A DNA stretch of 64,000 bases from CAWCTB01 sp963798275 (GTDB taxonomy: Bacteria > Acidobacteriota > Terriglobia > Terriglobales > Acidobacteriaceae): assembly GCA_963798275.1 (NCBI GenBank), contig CAWCTB010000009.1, forward strand, positions 165,829 through 229,828, given 5' to 3'. The notes under the pieces were generated by a model. It worked only from the letters and a program-made list of their open reading frames with translations, did not search any database and was not told the DNA's origin. Of this stretch, positions 42,772 to 51,518 are shown piece by piece. Within the stretch, counting starts at the first letter, position 1. The number at the start of each line of letters is the position of its first letter. The position numbers were made by a program, and so were the translations under genes.

Positions 42772-43135
42772 AGGCAGCGTAACCAACGACGGTGTGAAGG
42801 GCTTTTTCGAACGCGCTCGCGAGCGCGCCCGCAAGCTCGATCGCGGGGAACCGATCGCACCCGAGATTGTCGTCACCTTCGAGGATGCCGGCGAACTGTT
42901 GCGCGTCCTCTCTTCAGAGCGTGTTCGCCTCCTTAGCGTGGCGAAGAAACGTTCTGCCTCGGTTTCGGAACTCGCCTGCGGCCTCAAGCGCGACGCCCGC
43001 GCCGTGAGCCGCGATGTCGATCTGCTGGAGTCGTTCGGTCTGTTGCGAACCAGGTACGAGGCAAATCCCGGGCACGGCAAGCGGCGAATTGTCGAACCCA
43101 GCGCGTCCCACTACAAACTCGTCGCAAACATCTGA
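42755..43135 (+). CDS. TumA/HVO_A0114-like HTH antitoxin
   Basis: This 126-residue protein has an N-terminal tail (VTNDGVKGFFERARERARKL), a central strand PEIVVTFEDAGELLRVLSSE, and a winged HTH: RLLSVAKKRSASVSELACGL then KRDARAVSRDVDLLESFGLL and HGKRRIVEPSASHY. This matches HTH proteins paired with TumE-like toxins and should bind both the toxin and their common promoter. The ATG at 42755 lies inside the toxin gene. Confidence 0.75.
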   Translation: MRRAVKGSVTNDGVKGFFERARERARKLDRGEPIAPEIVVTFEDAGELLRVLSSERVRLLSVAKKRSASVSELACGLKRDARAVSRDVDLLESFGLLRTRYEANPGHGKRRIVEPSASHYKLVANI

Positions 43136-43213
43136 CCGCCCGCCGCGTCACAGCGCTTCCCGCGCATAACGAGTACCATTCTCGGGGCAGACTCCTTCCC
43201 CAGAGAAGCATTT

Positions 43214-44788
43214 ATGACCGCTGCTACGTTGAGCTCTCATCCGCAAATAAAACAACCATCCTGGTTCGCCACCGGCCCTGCCTTCGTCTGGTACATTGCC
43301 GGCGCGGTGACGCTGCTGCATCTGCTGACTGCCAACCGCTACGGTTACTTTGGCGACGAGATGTACCACATGGCCTGCGGCGAGCACCTCGCCTGGGGAT
43401 ACGTCGACCAGCCTCCCCTCATCGCTCTGGCCACTTGGTTTACGCGGCACGTGTTCGGAACCTCGGTCTTCGCCGTCCACCTGGTGCCCGCCATTGCCGG
43501 CCTCGTGCTGGTCTGGCTCACCGGTCGCACCACGCGCGAGCTCGGCGGCGGACGTTTCGCGCAAGCGCTCGCGGCCTTGTGTGCGGCCTGCGCCGGCGTC
43601 TATCTCATCCTCGATCATCTCTACACCATGGGCGCCTTCGAGCCGCTACTCTGGATGGGCTGCGCCTACGTCGTCATCCGCATCGTCAAGACCGGCAATC
43701 AGAAGCTCTGGCTGTGGTTCGGCCTGCTCGCCGGCATTGGCATGGAGAACAAGTATTCGATGGCCGTATTCGGCTTCGCCGTCGTGGTGGGCCTGCTGCT
43801 CACCCCCGAGCGCAAGGCCTTCGCCCACAAGTGGATTTGGCTCGCCGGCCTCGTCGCGTTTGCCATCTTCCTGCCCAACCTGCTCTGGAATATCCAGCAC
43901 CACTGGCCGTTCCTTGAGCTGATGCGCAACATCCGCGCCAGCGGACGCGACCTTCCCTTCACCCCGCTCGGCTACATCAAGGCGCAGATCTTCCTCATGA
44001 CTCCCGTTACCTTTCCCGTGTGGTTTCTGGGAGCCCTGTATTTCTTCTTCTGGCGCGACGGCAAGCCCTTTCGCGTGCTCGGCTGGGCCTTCGTCACCGT
44101 ACTAGTCGTCTTCATTGTGGCGCACGGCAAGGACTACTATGCCACTCCGGTCTATCCCATCGTCCTCGCCGGAGGAGCGATCGCCATCGAGCACTTCTGC
44201 TCGCGGCGCAGTCGCGCGTGGATCAAGCCCGCAAGCTTTGCCTTGGTTCTTCTCGGCACGCTCATGTTCCTGCCCTTGTTCGCCCCGGTGCTATCGCCGC
44301 AGAACTATCTCCGCTACCAGGCCAAGCTGCCCTTCAACATTCAGCCCGACGAAAAGAGCATGCTGGCCGAACCCATGCCTCACTACTATTCCTGGTGCTT
44401 CGGATGGGAGGAGATGGTCAAGGCCGTGGCCCAGGCCTATTACAGCGTGCCCCCGGCAGAACGCGCCGATGTGGCCATCTTCGCCAATGATTTCGCGGCC
44501 GCCGGCGCAATCGATCTGATCGGTCCGAAATATGGACTCCCCAAAGCCATCGGCGGACACCAGAGCTATTGGCTATGGGGACCGCGCAATTACACTGGGC
44601 AAACCGTGATCGTGCTGGGAGAAACCGCCGACGGCGCGAGCCACTGGTTCAATGAGGTGACTGTGATTGCCGAGCTGCACAACCCCTACGCCCCTCCCTG
44701 GGAGAACCGGCCCGTGCTGCTGTGCCGAGGCCCCAAGCATTTTACGTCGCTGTCGGAAGCCTGGCCCAAGCTGAAAAACTGGGACTAG
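43214..44788 (+). CDS. Glycosyltransferase family 39 (PMT/ArnT-like) integral membrane protein
   Basis: The protein has 524 residues with ten or more membrane helices. The GT-C first loop with the catalytic acidic pair is visible in ANRYGYFGDEMYHMACGEHL, followed by GYVDQPPLIALATWFTR. Further family marks are TMGAFEPLLWMGCAYVVIRI and AHGKDYYATPVYPIVLAGG. A C-terminal periplasmic part of ~130 residues has no recognised motif. Family members transfer a sugar from a lipid-phosphate donor to a lipid or protein; the acceptor here is unknown. Confidence 0.88.
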   Translation: MTAATLSSHPQIKQPSWFATGPAFVWYIAGAVTLLHLLTANRYGYFGDEMYHMACGEHLAWGYVDQPPLIALATWFTRHVFGTSVFAVHLVPAIAGLVLVWLTGRTTRELGGGRFAQALAALCAACAGVYLILDHLYTMGAFEPLLWMGCAYVVIRIVKTGNQKLWLWFGLLAGIGMENKYSMAVFGFAVVVGLLLTPERKAFAHKWIWLAGLVAFAIFLPNLLWNIQHHWPFLELMRNIRASGRDLPFTPLGYIKAQIFLMTPVTFPVWFLGALYFFFWRDGKPFRVLGWAFVTVLVVFIVAHGKDYYATPVYPIVLAGGAIAIEHFCSRRSRAWIKPASFALVLLGTLMFLPLFAPVLSPQNYLRYQAKLPFNIQPDEKSMLAEPMPHYYSWCFGWEEMVKAVAQAYYSVPPAERADVAIFANDFAAAGAIDLIGPKYGLPKAIGGHQSYWLWGPRNYTGQTVIVLGETADGASHWFNEVTVIAELHNPYAPPWENRPVLLCRGPKHFTSLSEAWPKLKNWD

Positions 44789-44824
44789 CTCTACAGCGCT
44801 GGCTTCCCGCAAACACCCCCTGGT

Positions 44825-45199
44825 TTAATGCAGCGGTGGTGGCGCACAAGATTTTCCAGTGTCCCCGCGTGCAGAGATTTTCGTCGCGTGTTCCTCGTCA
44901 TTGCCTGCAATCATGAGTTGCACCAGGGCCCGGATGGCCCGCAGGTCGTCGGGACGCCAGCTTGGGGAGTTGAGGTCCAGCTTTTTCGCTTCCGCCAGAA
45001 GCGCCTGCCGATTCCGCCTTCTGGCATCGTTCAGTGTCACGGAACCGCCGCTGGCGGAACCTGCGGCATCGATGATGATGGCGCGGTTCCCCCGCTTCGC
45101 GACTGCGGCATGACCAACCGGCACTGCGAACGACGCGATCAACCCAGCGATGCTGAGTACCGCCAGCATAAAGTGCGCTGAGATGAGGGTCGCTTTCAT
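44825..45199 (-). CDS. Secreted small hypothetical protein
   Basis: This 124-residue protein has a signal peptide (MLAVLSIAGLIASFAVPVGH). A mature part is rich in charged residues (SVTLNDARRRNRQALLAEAK and WRPDDLRAIRALVQLMIAGN). No family is recognised. The ATG at 45199 starts the signal peptide cleanly. Confidence 0.55.
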   Translation of the reverse strand: MKATLISAHFMLAVLSIAGLIASFAVPVGHAAVAKRGNRAIIIDAAGSASGGSVTLNDARRRNRQALLAEAKKLDLNSPSWRPDDLRAIRALVQLMIAGNDEEHATKISARGDTGKSCAPPPLH

Positions 45200-45814
45200 C
45201 GCTTGGCTCCTGACATTTGCACTTGAGCTCGACAACCCGGCGCTTCCGCACCGTCTGTTTCTTCGCTCTGCCTAGACGACGAACAGCGACATGCGAAATC
45301 GACATGCGATAAACAAAATTATTCAGTCAGGCTTAACGTGATTCTTCCCCGGGGGCGTACGCCGGTGATGCAAGAGACTTGCCGTTGCCATTGGCCGGGC
45401 TAGAAGTATCGAACCGCTCGCCCCAACCCGCAGGCGGCAGATCCTAGCTCGCCCCTTTACAGCCGGTAACGAAACTCACGGCTGATTCTCTACGGTAGAA
45501 CTGAACGCGCGCCAGCCGCAGCGCGGGGGGAAGACCTTTTGGCCAGCGCTTCAGAGTTTGCCTGTGTGGAACGCGGCTCGGTGTGCGACAGTGGAACAGT
45601 TCGCCACAGAAACCAGCCCCGCAGGGGCGGAATAGTTTTAGCCCAGCATGCAGCCGAAGGCGGAATGCTGGGTCACGTGCGAGATCGACCCGAGTCCCGG
45701 AGGGACGGCACTCTTCTCCTGAACACCCGCAGGCGCTGTGCGCTGGAGGCCTGGCACCCCGCGCCCGGCTAGGATGGCACCCAGGTCAACTGTCAGCCAG
45801 CAGAGGAATGGGCT
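45200..45814. other. Intergenic stretch with repeat, no gene
   Basis: Apart from the repeat copy at 45,608-45,712, nothing protein-like or RNA-like was seen. Confidence 0.4.
45608..45712. repeat. Dispersed ~105-bp palindromic repeat, copy 2
   Basis: The order of parts matches copy 1: CCCCGCAGGGGCGG, TTTTAGCCCAGCATGCAGCC, GAAGGCGGAATGCTGGGT and GAGTCCCGGAGGGACGGCA. Confidence 0.75.
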
Positions 45815-46117
45815 TCAATGGCGCCGCGCGGCTGCCCGGTTGCCGCCGCCTCCAAAGAAGCAGGCCAGCCCGAACAGATAGCCGAAGTTGTACCAGGCTC
45901 CGTTGTTGTGCACCTCGTAGATGTTCAGATCGCTTTTGAAGAGGGAGACAACGAAGACAAAGGGGGCGATGAACCCCTGCCAGACCCCGCGCCAGAACCC
46001 TGCCACCCCGCTGTGCTCGCCGGGTGTGCCCTTGAGGTGGTTGGGACCGGGCGCGCATGCGGCCAAAAATGTCATAAGCAGAAGAACTAACACAAGGGCG
46101 GCGGCAGAACGGGTCAT
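45815..46117 (-). CDS. Small lipoprotein
   Basis: The ATG at 46117 gives a 100-residue protein with a lipoprotein signal (ALVLVLLLMTFLAACAPG; lipobox LAAC). The mature part contains GEHSGVAGFWRGVWQGFIAP, FVFVVSLFKSDLNIYEVHNN and WYNFGYLFGLACFFGGGG. The WYNFGYLFG phrase recurs in many small bacterial lipoproteins that I cannot name. The RBS GGAGG is just upstream. Function is unknown. Confidence 0.7.
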   Translation of the reverse strand: MTRSAAALVLVLLLMTFLAACAPGPNHLKGTPGEHSGVAGFWRGVWQGFIAPFVFVVSLFKSDLNIYEVHNNGAWYNFGYLFGLACFFGGGGNRAAARRH

Positions 46118-46137
46118 GGGGGCCTCCATGGAAGACA

Positions 46138-46196
46138 GTCTGAAGTTTCGAGTTTCGAGTTTCAAGTTTCAAGTTTCGAGTCTTGAGCTTCGAGCT
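46138..46196. repeat. Intergenic word repeat (GAGTTTCGAGTTTCAAG type)
   Basis: The tandem imperfect words GAGTTTCGAGTTTCAAGTTT, CAAGTTTCGAGTCTTGAGCT and TCGAGCT match the reverse complement of words at 40.58 kb. Confidence 0.6.
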
Positions 46197-46331
46197 AATG
46201 ACGATCCAACGAGGGAAAAAGTCTCATTGGGTCGTCAGCAGCTAACACCATTGCCGCGGGCTCGGGAAGAAACTGTCGGCTACCAGCGAAACCAGAAGGG
46301 ACCGCGGCCACTGAGTCCTGCACCTGAAACA

Positions 46332-46778
46332 CTACCGCGCAGGTTGCGGGCGCTGAGGCGTGCTGCTGACGACCCCGGTGCTGGTGTTCAAGCTCAGCCC
46401 GCAGGCCGCAATCGAGCCGCTGAGAATTGACCACGTATAGGCCGGAGCCCCGCCAGACGCACCTAGAGTCATCGAGCAAAGCACCCCTACCGTACCCGAC
46501 GGCTTACTGGTGGTACTGACGCTGAGCGTGCCTGCGGGGCCCGCAGCAGGATAGCCGACTCTCCGGTGGGTGGCGCGGTTATCGCTAGTTCCACCCCAGC
46601 AGATGCCGTTCGACCACTGGCCAGCGATGCCGACAGTTAGATAGCTGCCAGTTCCCGGACTGGCGGTGTTGTAACCCATACCCGCCTGCATTCCTGCCGG
46701 AAGTTTGCTGGTATCGAATGTCTGAATGTGGCCCGCGTTGCTCCCGTCCCCAAAGGCATTGGAATTGAGAGAGGACAC
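46332..46778 (-). pseudogene. Fragment of a surface protein with He_PIG-type Ig-like domain
   Basis: The frame encodes ATHRRVGYPAAGPAGTLSVS and then GGAPAYTWSILSGSIAACGL followed by SLNTSTGVVSSTPQRP. The sequence GGxPxYxWSI.SG....GLSL...TGV.S.TP is the pattern of bacterial putative Ig (He_PIG) domains of long surface proteins. Here it is isolated, has no signal peptide or clear start and ends early. It is probably a remnant of a larger adhesin-like gene. Confidence 0.45.
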
Positions 46779-46821
46779 AGTGAAACCTCCGGACTGATCA
46801 TTCTTTCCCGCGTAGCCGCCC

Positions 46822-47226
46822 TCATCGCGAGGTGTCCTTCCGCCGTCGCCGCTCGCTCTCCTTGATCATTTCGCTCAAGTCCGCAATCGGCCGTATCTCA
46901 ATCGGCCCAAGTCCATACTTAAACCCTGGTTGCTGTGACACAAGCTGAATGGCATGATTGAGGTCTCGCGCCTCAAGGATCTGAATGCCGCCGAGCTGTT
47001 CCTTGGTTTCCGCATAGGGGCCGTCAGTCGTCGTGACTTTGCCGTTTTTCCAGTACAGGGTCACGGCGGTCTCCGGAGGCTGAAGAGGTACTTCGGCAAC
47101 GAGATGTCCGTTGGCGCGCAGATGGTCGTTGTGCTCAAAGCATTCGTCGAGCACTGCGTGTCGCTCGTCCTCGGTCATCCCTTCGACTTTTCCTGGCTCG
47201 ATGTATCCCAAGCAGATGTATTTCAT
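46822..47226 (-). CDS. DGPF/YCII-domain protein
   Basis: The protein has 134 residues. The YCII/DGPF signature is TTDGPYAETKEQLGGIQILE, preceded by the N-terminal strand MKYICLGYIEPGKVEGMTED. Such proteins are typically encoded next to ECF42 sigma factors; their biochemical role is unclear. It lies downstream of four co-directional genes headed by an ECF42-type sigma factor. Confidence 0.85.
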   Translation of the reverse strand: MKYICLGYIEPGKVEGMTEDERHAVLDECFEHNDHLRANGHLVAEVPLQPPETAVTLYWKNGKVTTTDGPYAETKEQLGGIQILEARDLNHAIQLVSQQPGFKYGLGPIEIRPIADLSEMIKESERRRRKDTSR

Positions 47227-47292
47227 TTGTTGTTCTCCTCGTCCTCCTCCCCTCGGTGGGAGCCAGCAGCGCACCTGTAGCAGGCTTTTCTG

Positions 47293-47847
47293 TCACTGTT
47301 TCAAGTAACGAAGCGCAACACATCCTGATTTAAAAATCTTTGAGTCAACAAGTTTTAGTTGCAACCTGTCGTGCAGGCTAACACCTTCCAACAACCGTCT
47401 GCCTTCTCCTGCAATGACTGGCGAAACGACAAAACGATACTCATCGACCAAGCCAAGCTCTATCATTTGTGAAGGAACATCTACTCCACCGACTAAAATA
47501 TTCTTGCCTTGTTCCTCCTTCAATTTAAGTATTTCGTCGCGAAGATTCCCACGGACAATCCTCGTGTTTCCATCTTCGGGGTGGTCGAGTGATCGTGAGA
47601 AAACCAGTTTGTTGACGGATTCAAAGGCTCGAGCAAATTCCTTGTCCGCTTTGGACGCGGACTGGTCCTTGGCGACCTCTGGCCAATAAGGAACCATCAA
47701 GTGATAGGTCTTGCGACCGAAGACTTGCAGGTCAACCTCTTGCATGAGACCGGTGAAATATTCAAGTATTTCGTCGTCAGGAATGACTTTGGTGTGATCG
47801 CAGCAGCCATCCAGGGTAATGTTGATGGCGAAGATTACATTTCTCAT
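47293..47847 (-). CDS. RibD/DHFR-like reductase domain protein
   Basis: This 184-residue protein matches the RibD C-terminal (dihydrofolate-reductase-like) family: FAINITLDGCCDHTKVIPDD, then QVFGRKTYHLMVPYW, GNTRIVRGNLRDEILKLKEE and LVDEYRFVVSPVIAGEGRRL. The enzymes reduce pteridine- or flavin-related substrates with NADPH. The exact substrate is unknown. It lies inside the ECF42 cluster. Confidence 0.88.
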   Translation of the reverse strand: MRNVIFAINITLDGCCDHTKVIPDDEILEYFTGLMQEVDLQVFGRKTYHLMVPYWPEVAKDQSASKADKEFARAFESVNKLVFSRSLDHPEDGNTRIVRGNLRDEILKLKEEQGKNILVGGVDVPSQMIELGLVDEYRFVVSPVIAGEGRRLLEGVSLHDRLQLKLVDSKIFKSGCVALRYLKQ

Positions 47848-48067
47848 TTGATTGTCCTGCCTTTATGTGCCAGTGCGTGTCAGAGTCAACAGCCTCGCGC
47901 GCCGCATCGTTCATCCTATAGCCGTCGCGCACAGAAAAATCGGCAGCCGAGGAAAATGTTGTTTCGGGAAAGCTGGGGACTGGGCGGGCGTTCACCAATC
48001 CCCATTCGTTCGAAAAAGCGAGCGGGCGCTACGGCGCATGCTCCGAAGTCGCGGCGGCCCGGGCTGT

Positions 48068-48445
48068 TTACTTGCTTCCGCCGGGTCCTGGTTCCGGAGC
48101 CGGGAAGAATAGAAGTTCGCGCACCTCGCCCACCGCATCGCAGGAGATGGCACCCTTGCGCGCCCACGCGAGTGCCTCGTCCATATCGGCGGCTTCCAGT
48201 ATCCAGAAACCGCCCATGTGCTCCTTGGTCTCGATATACGGCCCGTCGGTGACGAGCACCTTACCGTCGGGCTGCTTCCGCACCGTCTTCGCGTTGCCGG
48301 CCGGGGAAATGCCGCAGGCGAACTTCCTCACGCCGGCAGCAATCATTTCGCGGTTGAGCGCGTGGATCTCTTCGATCATCGCTTCGGTTACAGTGGACGG
48401 GTCGAAGTCGTCGGGGAGGTAGTTAGCAACCAGATACTGTGGCAT
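48068..48445 (-). CDS. DGPF/YCII-domain protein
   Basis: This 125-residue protein has the DGPF motif in VTDGPYIETKEHMGGFWILE, preceded by MIEEIHALNREMIAAGVRKF. It is the second DGPF protein in the cluster; the other is at 46.8-47.2 kb. A candidate ECF42-type promoter lies about 65 bp upstream of its start. Confidence 0.88.
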   Translation of the reverse strand: MPQYLVANYLPDDFDPSTVTEAMIEEIHALNREMIAAGVRKFACGISPAGNAKTVRKQPDGKVLVTDGPYIETKEHMGGFWILEAADMDEALAWARKGAISCDAVGEVRELLFFPAPEPGPGGSK

Positions 48446-48506
48446 GATTTTTTCTCCTTGGGCTTTTACGTTCTTCGGGCGGGCCGCTTGCCCTGCCTTC
48501 ACGATA

Positions 48507-48535
48507 TAGTCGAACGGCCGGATCCGAATTCGACA
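48507..48535 (-). promoter_or_regulatory. Candidate ECF42-type promoter upstream of the DGPF gene
   Basis: On the minus strand TGTCGA (complement of 48530-48535) is followed after 17 bp by CGAC (complement of 48509-48512). From memory this matches the -35 TGTCGA / -10 CGA(C/T)C motif described for ECF42 sigma factors. The match is by eye at one site only. Confidence 0.4.
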
Positions 48536-48716
48536 AATCGTCGAAGAAATTTTTGCGTCATCCGCGCTTTAGTAGATATTTTCGCTGCGATGGGCGGGTG
48601 ATGCCGGGGTTGGTAGGGATTTTGGCCGCTAGAAAGTAACCTTCGTTCGCGCCAATAAGCTGGCTCCAAGCGGAGTTCCGCAGGCGTTTCAATGCGCATC
48701 CCGTCCCGGCCGGGCG

Positions 48717-49163
48717 TTAACCGTACGTGACGTCGGTGCTCTGTCCGACTTCGATAATATAACCGTCAGGATCGCGAATATAGCAGCGCGTCTCGCCATA
48801 CTTGGGGATCGGCTCCGTGATGAACTCCGCCCCTCGACTCTTCCATAATTCATAGCACGCTTGAATATCCGCAACGCGGAAATTCATAAAGCTGTTGATG
48901 TGATTCGGGTCGGGGACGCTGAGCGTTACGGTCGGCTTATCCGGGGTCGGCCCGCCTCCAACGTTCAGAATCATCCAGATATTCGCAAGCTGCAGGTACC
49001 CGGGCGCGTTGCCGTCACCCAGGCTCAGAATGCGAGCGCCGAAGACTTTTTCGTAGTAGCGAGCCGATCGCTCGATGTCGGCAACGGTGAGAAAATGCGC
49101 GATGCTGATCCCCTCTCGCGGGGGCATCTCGTAGCTCTTGTGCCCGATTTGTACGCTGTTCAT
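48717..49163 (-). CDS. VOC-family (glyoxalase-like) protein
   Basis: This 148-residue protein has the paired beta-alpha-beta-beta-beta pattern of the vicinal oxygen chelate fold: SIAHFLTVADIERSARYYEK, NIWMILNVGGGPTPDKPTVT, then CYELWKSRGAEFITEPIPKY and the metal-site end YIRDPDGYIIEVGQS. It may act as a dioxygenase, glyoxalase or antibiotic-binding protein. It lies between the sigma gene and the DGPF gene. Confidence 0.85.
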   Translation of the reverse strand: MNSVQIGHKSYEMPPREGISIAHFLTVADIERSARYYEKVFGARILSLGDGNAPGYLQLANIWMILNVGGGPTPDKPTVTLSVPDPNHINSFMNFRVADIQACYELWKSRGAEFITEPIPKYGETRCYIRDPDGYIIEVGQSTDVTYG

Positions 49164-49375
49164 TGACGACTCCAATCCCGATAAACAGTGCTCATCCGCT
49201 GATTCTTGTTCTTTCGTATTCCTACCTGCGGCCGATTAAGCCTGACGAGGAAAGGCAAAACAATTGGACCAGGATATCGCGCGATACTTTGGTGTCGTTT
49301 GCAACCAGTTGTTTTAGAACCATGCTTTGCGCCTGGTCATCTTAATATCCGCATTGGTTTCTGACGAGTCTTTTT

Positions 49376-50629
49376 CTATTTCAGCTGCCGAATCCGCTCC
49401 TGCAGGAACTGCCGCTCCGGCTCCTGTTGGGTCAGCGCCAGAGCTTTCTCATACGAGGACCGGGCCTCAGCCGTCCTGCCCAGCCTGCGGTACATATCCG
49501 CACGGGCTGAATGCGCCAGGTAATAATTTGCCAAGTCGCCATGTTCCAACACCGCGTCGATATGCCTCAGACCGGCCTCTGGACCGTCGCGCATTGCAAT
49601 TGCCACGGCACGATTTAGCTGTACAACCGGCGAAGGCTGAATTCGTAGCAATCGGTTGTAAAGCGCAACAATCTGCCGCCAGTCGGTCGCAGCGACCGAT
49701 TCCGCCTCCGCATGAACGGCCGCAATCGCAGCCTGCAGTGTGTAGGAGCCGAAGCGGCGGGACTTCAGGGCTTTCTCCAGCAATGCCACTCCCTCCGCGA
49801 TCTGCTCCCGGTTCCAGAGCGAGCGATCCTGGTTCTCCAGCAAAATCAGTTCTCCGGTCGGAGAGGTTCTCGCGGCGTGACGGGATTCCTGTAGCAACAT
49901 CAGGGAAAGCAGCCCAATGACTTCCGGCTCTGGCCGGAGTTCGGTCAGCAACCGGCCCAGTCGAATCGCCTCGCCGGTTAGCTCGGCCCGCGTTAGCTCC
50001 GCTCCCGCCGCAGCCGAATAACCCTCGTTAAAGACGAGATAGATGACCTGAAGCACCGCGCCCAGTCGCTCCGGCAATTCCTGCGGCGTCGGCACCTCGT
50101 ACGGAATCGGTGTCTCTCGAATCTTTGCCTTGGCGCGCACAATGCGCTGCGCCAGCGTACGCGGAGTGATGAGGAAGGCCTTTGCTATCTCCTCGGTGGT
50201 CAGCCCGCACACCTCACGCAAGGTGAGCGCAACCTGCGCTTCCGGCGCCAGGGATGGATGACAGCAGGTAAAAATCAGACGCAGCCGATCATCCTCAAGG
50301 CTGTCCTCTTCATTGGACCTTTCCGCCGAACTCCATTGCGCTTCGAGATATCGCACGAGCTCGTCTTGCGACGCATCAAATCTTGCCCGTCGACGCAGAG
50401 TATCAATGGCTTTGAATCGGGCCGTCGAAATCAACCATGGTCGCGGGTTGCCGGGTACTCCACTCCTCGGCCACAGGCTCAGCGCAGCCGCAAAGGCTTC
50501 GTGCATCGCCTCCTCGGCAAGATCAAAATCACCGAGCAAGCGGATCAGAGTCGCCAGGATTCGTCCCGAATCCACGCGGTAAAGGGAGTCAAGCAATTCG
50601 CGTATCTGCTCGGTGGAACGCTCGGACAT
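49376..50629 (-). CDS. ECF42-type RNA polymerase sigma factor with C-terminal TPR-like extension
   Basis: The protein has 417 residues, about twice the usual ECF length. Region 2 is in LIRLLGDFDLAEEAMHEAFA and RPWLISTARFKAIDTLRRRA. Region 4 is in LTLREVCGLTTEEIAKAFLI and PRTLAQRIVRAKAKIRETPI. The C-terminal ~230 residues are helical repeat-like (DUF6596/TPR: DWRQIVALYNRLLRIQPSPV then NRAVAIAMRDGPEAGLRHID, ARADMYRRLGRTAEARSSYE). This combination plus DGPF neighbours is the definition of ECF42 as I know it. No anti-sigma gene is seen; the extension is proposed in that group to regulate the sigma factor. The start is ATG 50629. Confidence 0.92.
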   Translation of the reverse strand: MSERSTEQIRELLDSLYRVDSGRILATLIRLLGDFDLAEEAMHEAFAAALSLWPRSGVPGNPRPWLISTARFKAIDTLRRRARFDASQDELVRYLEAQWSSAERSNEEDSLEDDRLRLIFTCCHPSLAPEAQVALTLREVCGLTTEEIAKAFLITPRTLAQRIVRAKAKIRETPIPYEVPTPQELPERLGAVLQVIYLVFNEGYSAAAGAELTRAELTGEAIRLGRLLTELRPEPEVIGLLSLMLLQESRHAARTSPTGELILLENQDRSLWNREQIAEGVALLEKALKSRRFGSYTLQAAIAAVHAEAESVAATDWRQIVALYNRLLRIQPSPVVQLNRAVAIAMRDGPEAGLRHIDAVLEHGDLANYYLAHSARADMYRRLGRTAEARSSYEKALALTQQEPERQFLQERIRQLK

Positions 50630-50929
50630 GACGACGACCTTAGCAAACCAGCTATCCCGAATCAATTTCGCAAAGCCGTATCAATGCAAAGTGCCCAGGT
50701 CGGGACTCTGAAATCGGGACAACAGAACGCTTCCTCGGTTGACTCAAAATCGCCAATGCACTCATTTGAGCTTCGTACAAGCTCAACACTACCGCGTTGC
50801 TCTCGAGTCACGAGCAAGCCGGAGGTTGAACCACAAGAGCGAGACGGTCAGAATTGGGCTTTGGGGACTCGAGGAATTTATGAGATGGGTTGTAATCTCA
50901 CGTGGTTTCGGCTGGCCTTGATCGACTTT
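50630..50929. other. Intergenic, no gene recognised
   Basis: This is the upstream region of the ECF42 gene. No clear TGTCGA-type promoter was found here. Confidence 0.35.
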
Positions 50930-51460
50930 TCAGAGCCTGATCGCTCTTAACTTCATAAGCGCTTGGGTTGCAGTTGGCCGGGTGGCGGGCTCTACCCGTG
51001 TGCTGGATTCGATAAAGTCCTTCATTTCGGAGGAAACTCCCGCAGGGAGTTCGTCTATTTTACTTTTACTGAGCGGCTTGAACTTCTCAAGAAAAAGTTT
51101 GGGAACCTCTGCGGGCATTGCAGGCCGTCCGACCAACATCTCCCAAGCGATGAGCCCCAGCGGAAAAATATCGCAGGCCGGGGTTAACAGGCTTGACTCC
51201 ACTTGCTCAGGCGCCATGTAGAGAAGTGTCCCACCAATTGGCCCGCCTACCGCGGTGACAGCTCCGCGGTGGTCGCGGCTGTCCACAAGTGCAATTCCGA
51301 AATCAAGCACGCGGACTCCAAAATCCGGTTTGCCCGGTTCCACCACTTCCACCACAACATTCGATGGCTTAAGATCGCGGTGGATAACCTGTTGGGAGTG
51401 CGTGTAGGCTAACGTTTCGAGAAGCAAGGGCGCACGTCGCCAGCTTTGGTTCGGAAGCAA
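50930..51460 (-). pseudogene. Ser/Thr protein kinase remnant lacking the N-lobe
   Basis: The kept C-lobe has the catalytic loop VIHRDLKPSNVVVEV, the Mg loop LDFGIAL, the activation-segment end LLYMAPEQVES and DIFPLGLIAWEMLVGRPAMP. Nothing upstream supplies the glycine-rich loop or the VAIK lysine: the preceding ~60 bp contains a stop. An isolated C-lobe is not expected to be active. It probably is a truncated PknB-like gene. Confidence 0.75.
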
Positions 51461-51518
51461 CGTCGCTCAGAACACTTAAGCACGGCCCATCAATCGAAAT
51501 CACTGCCCGCTTTTTCCC

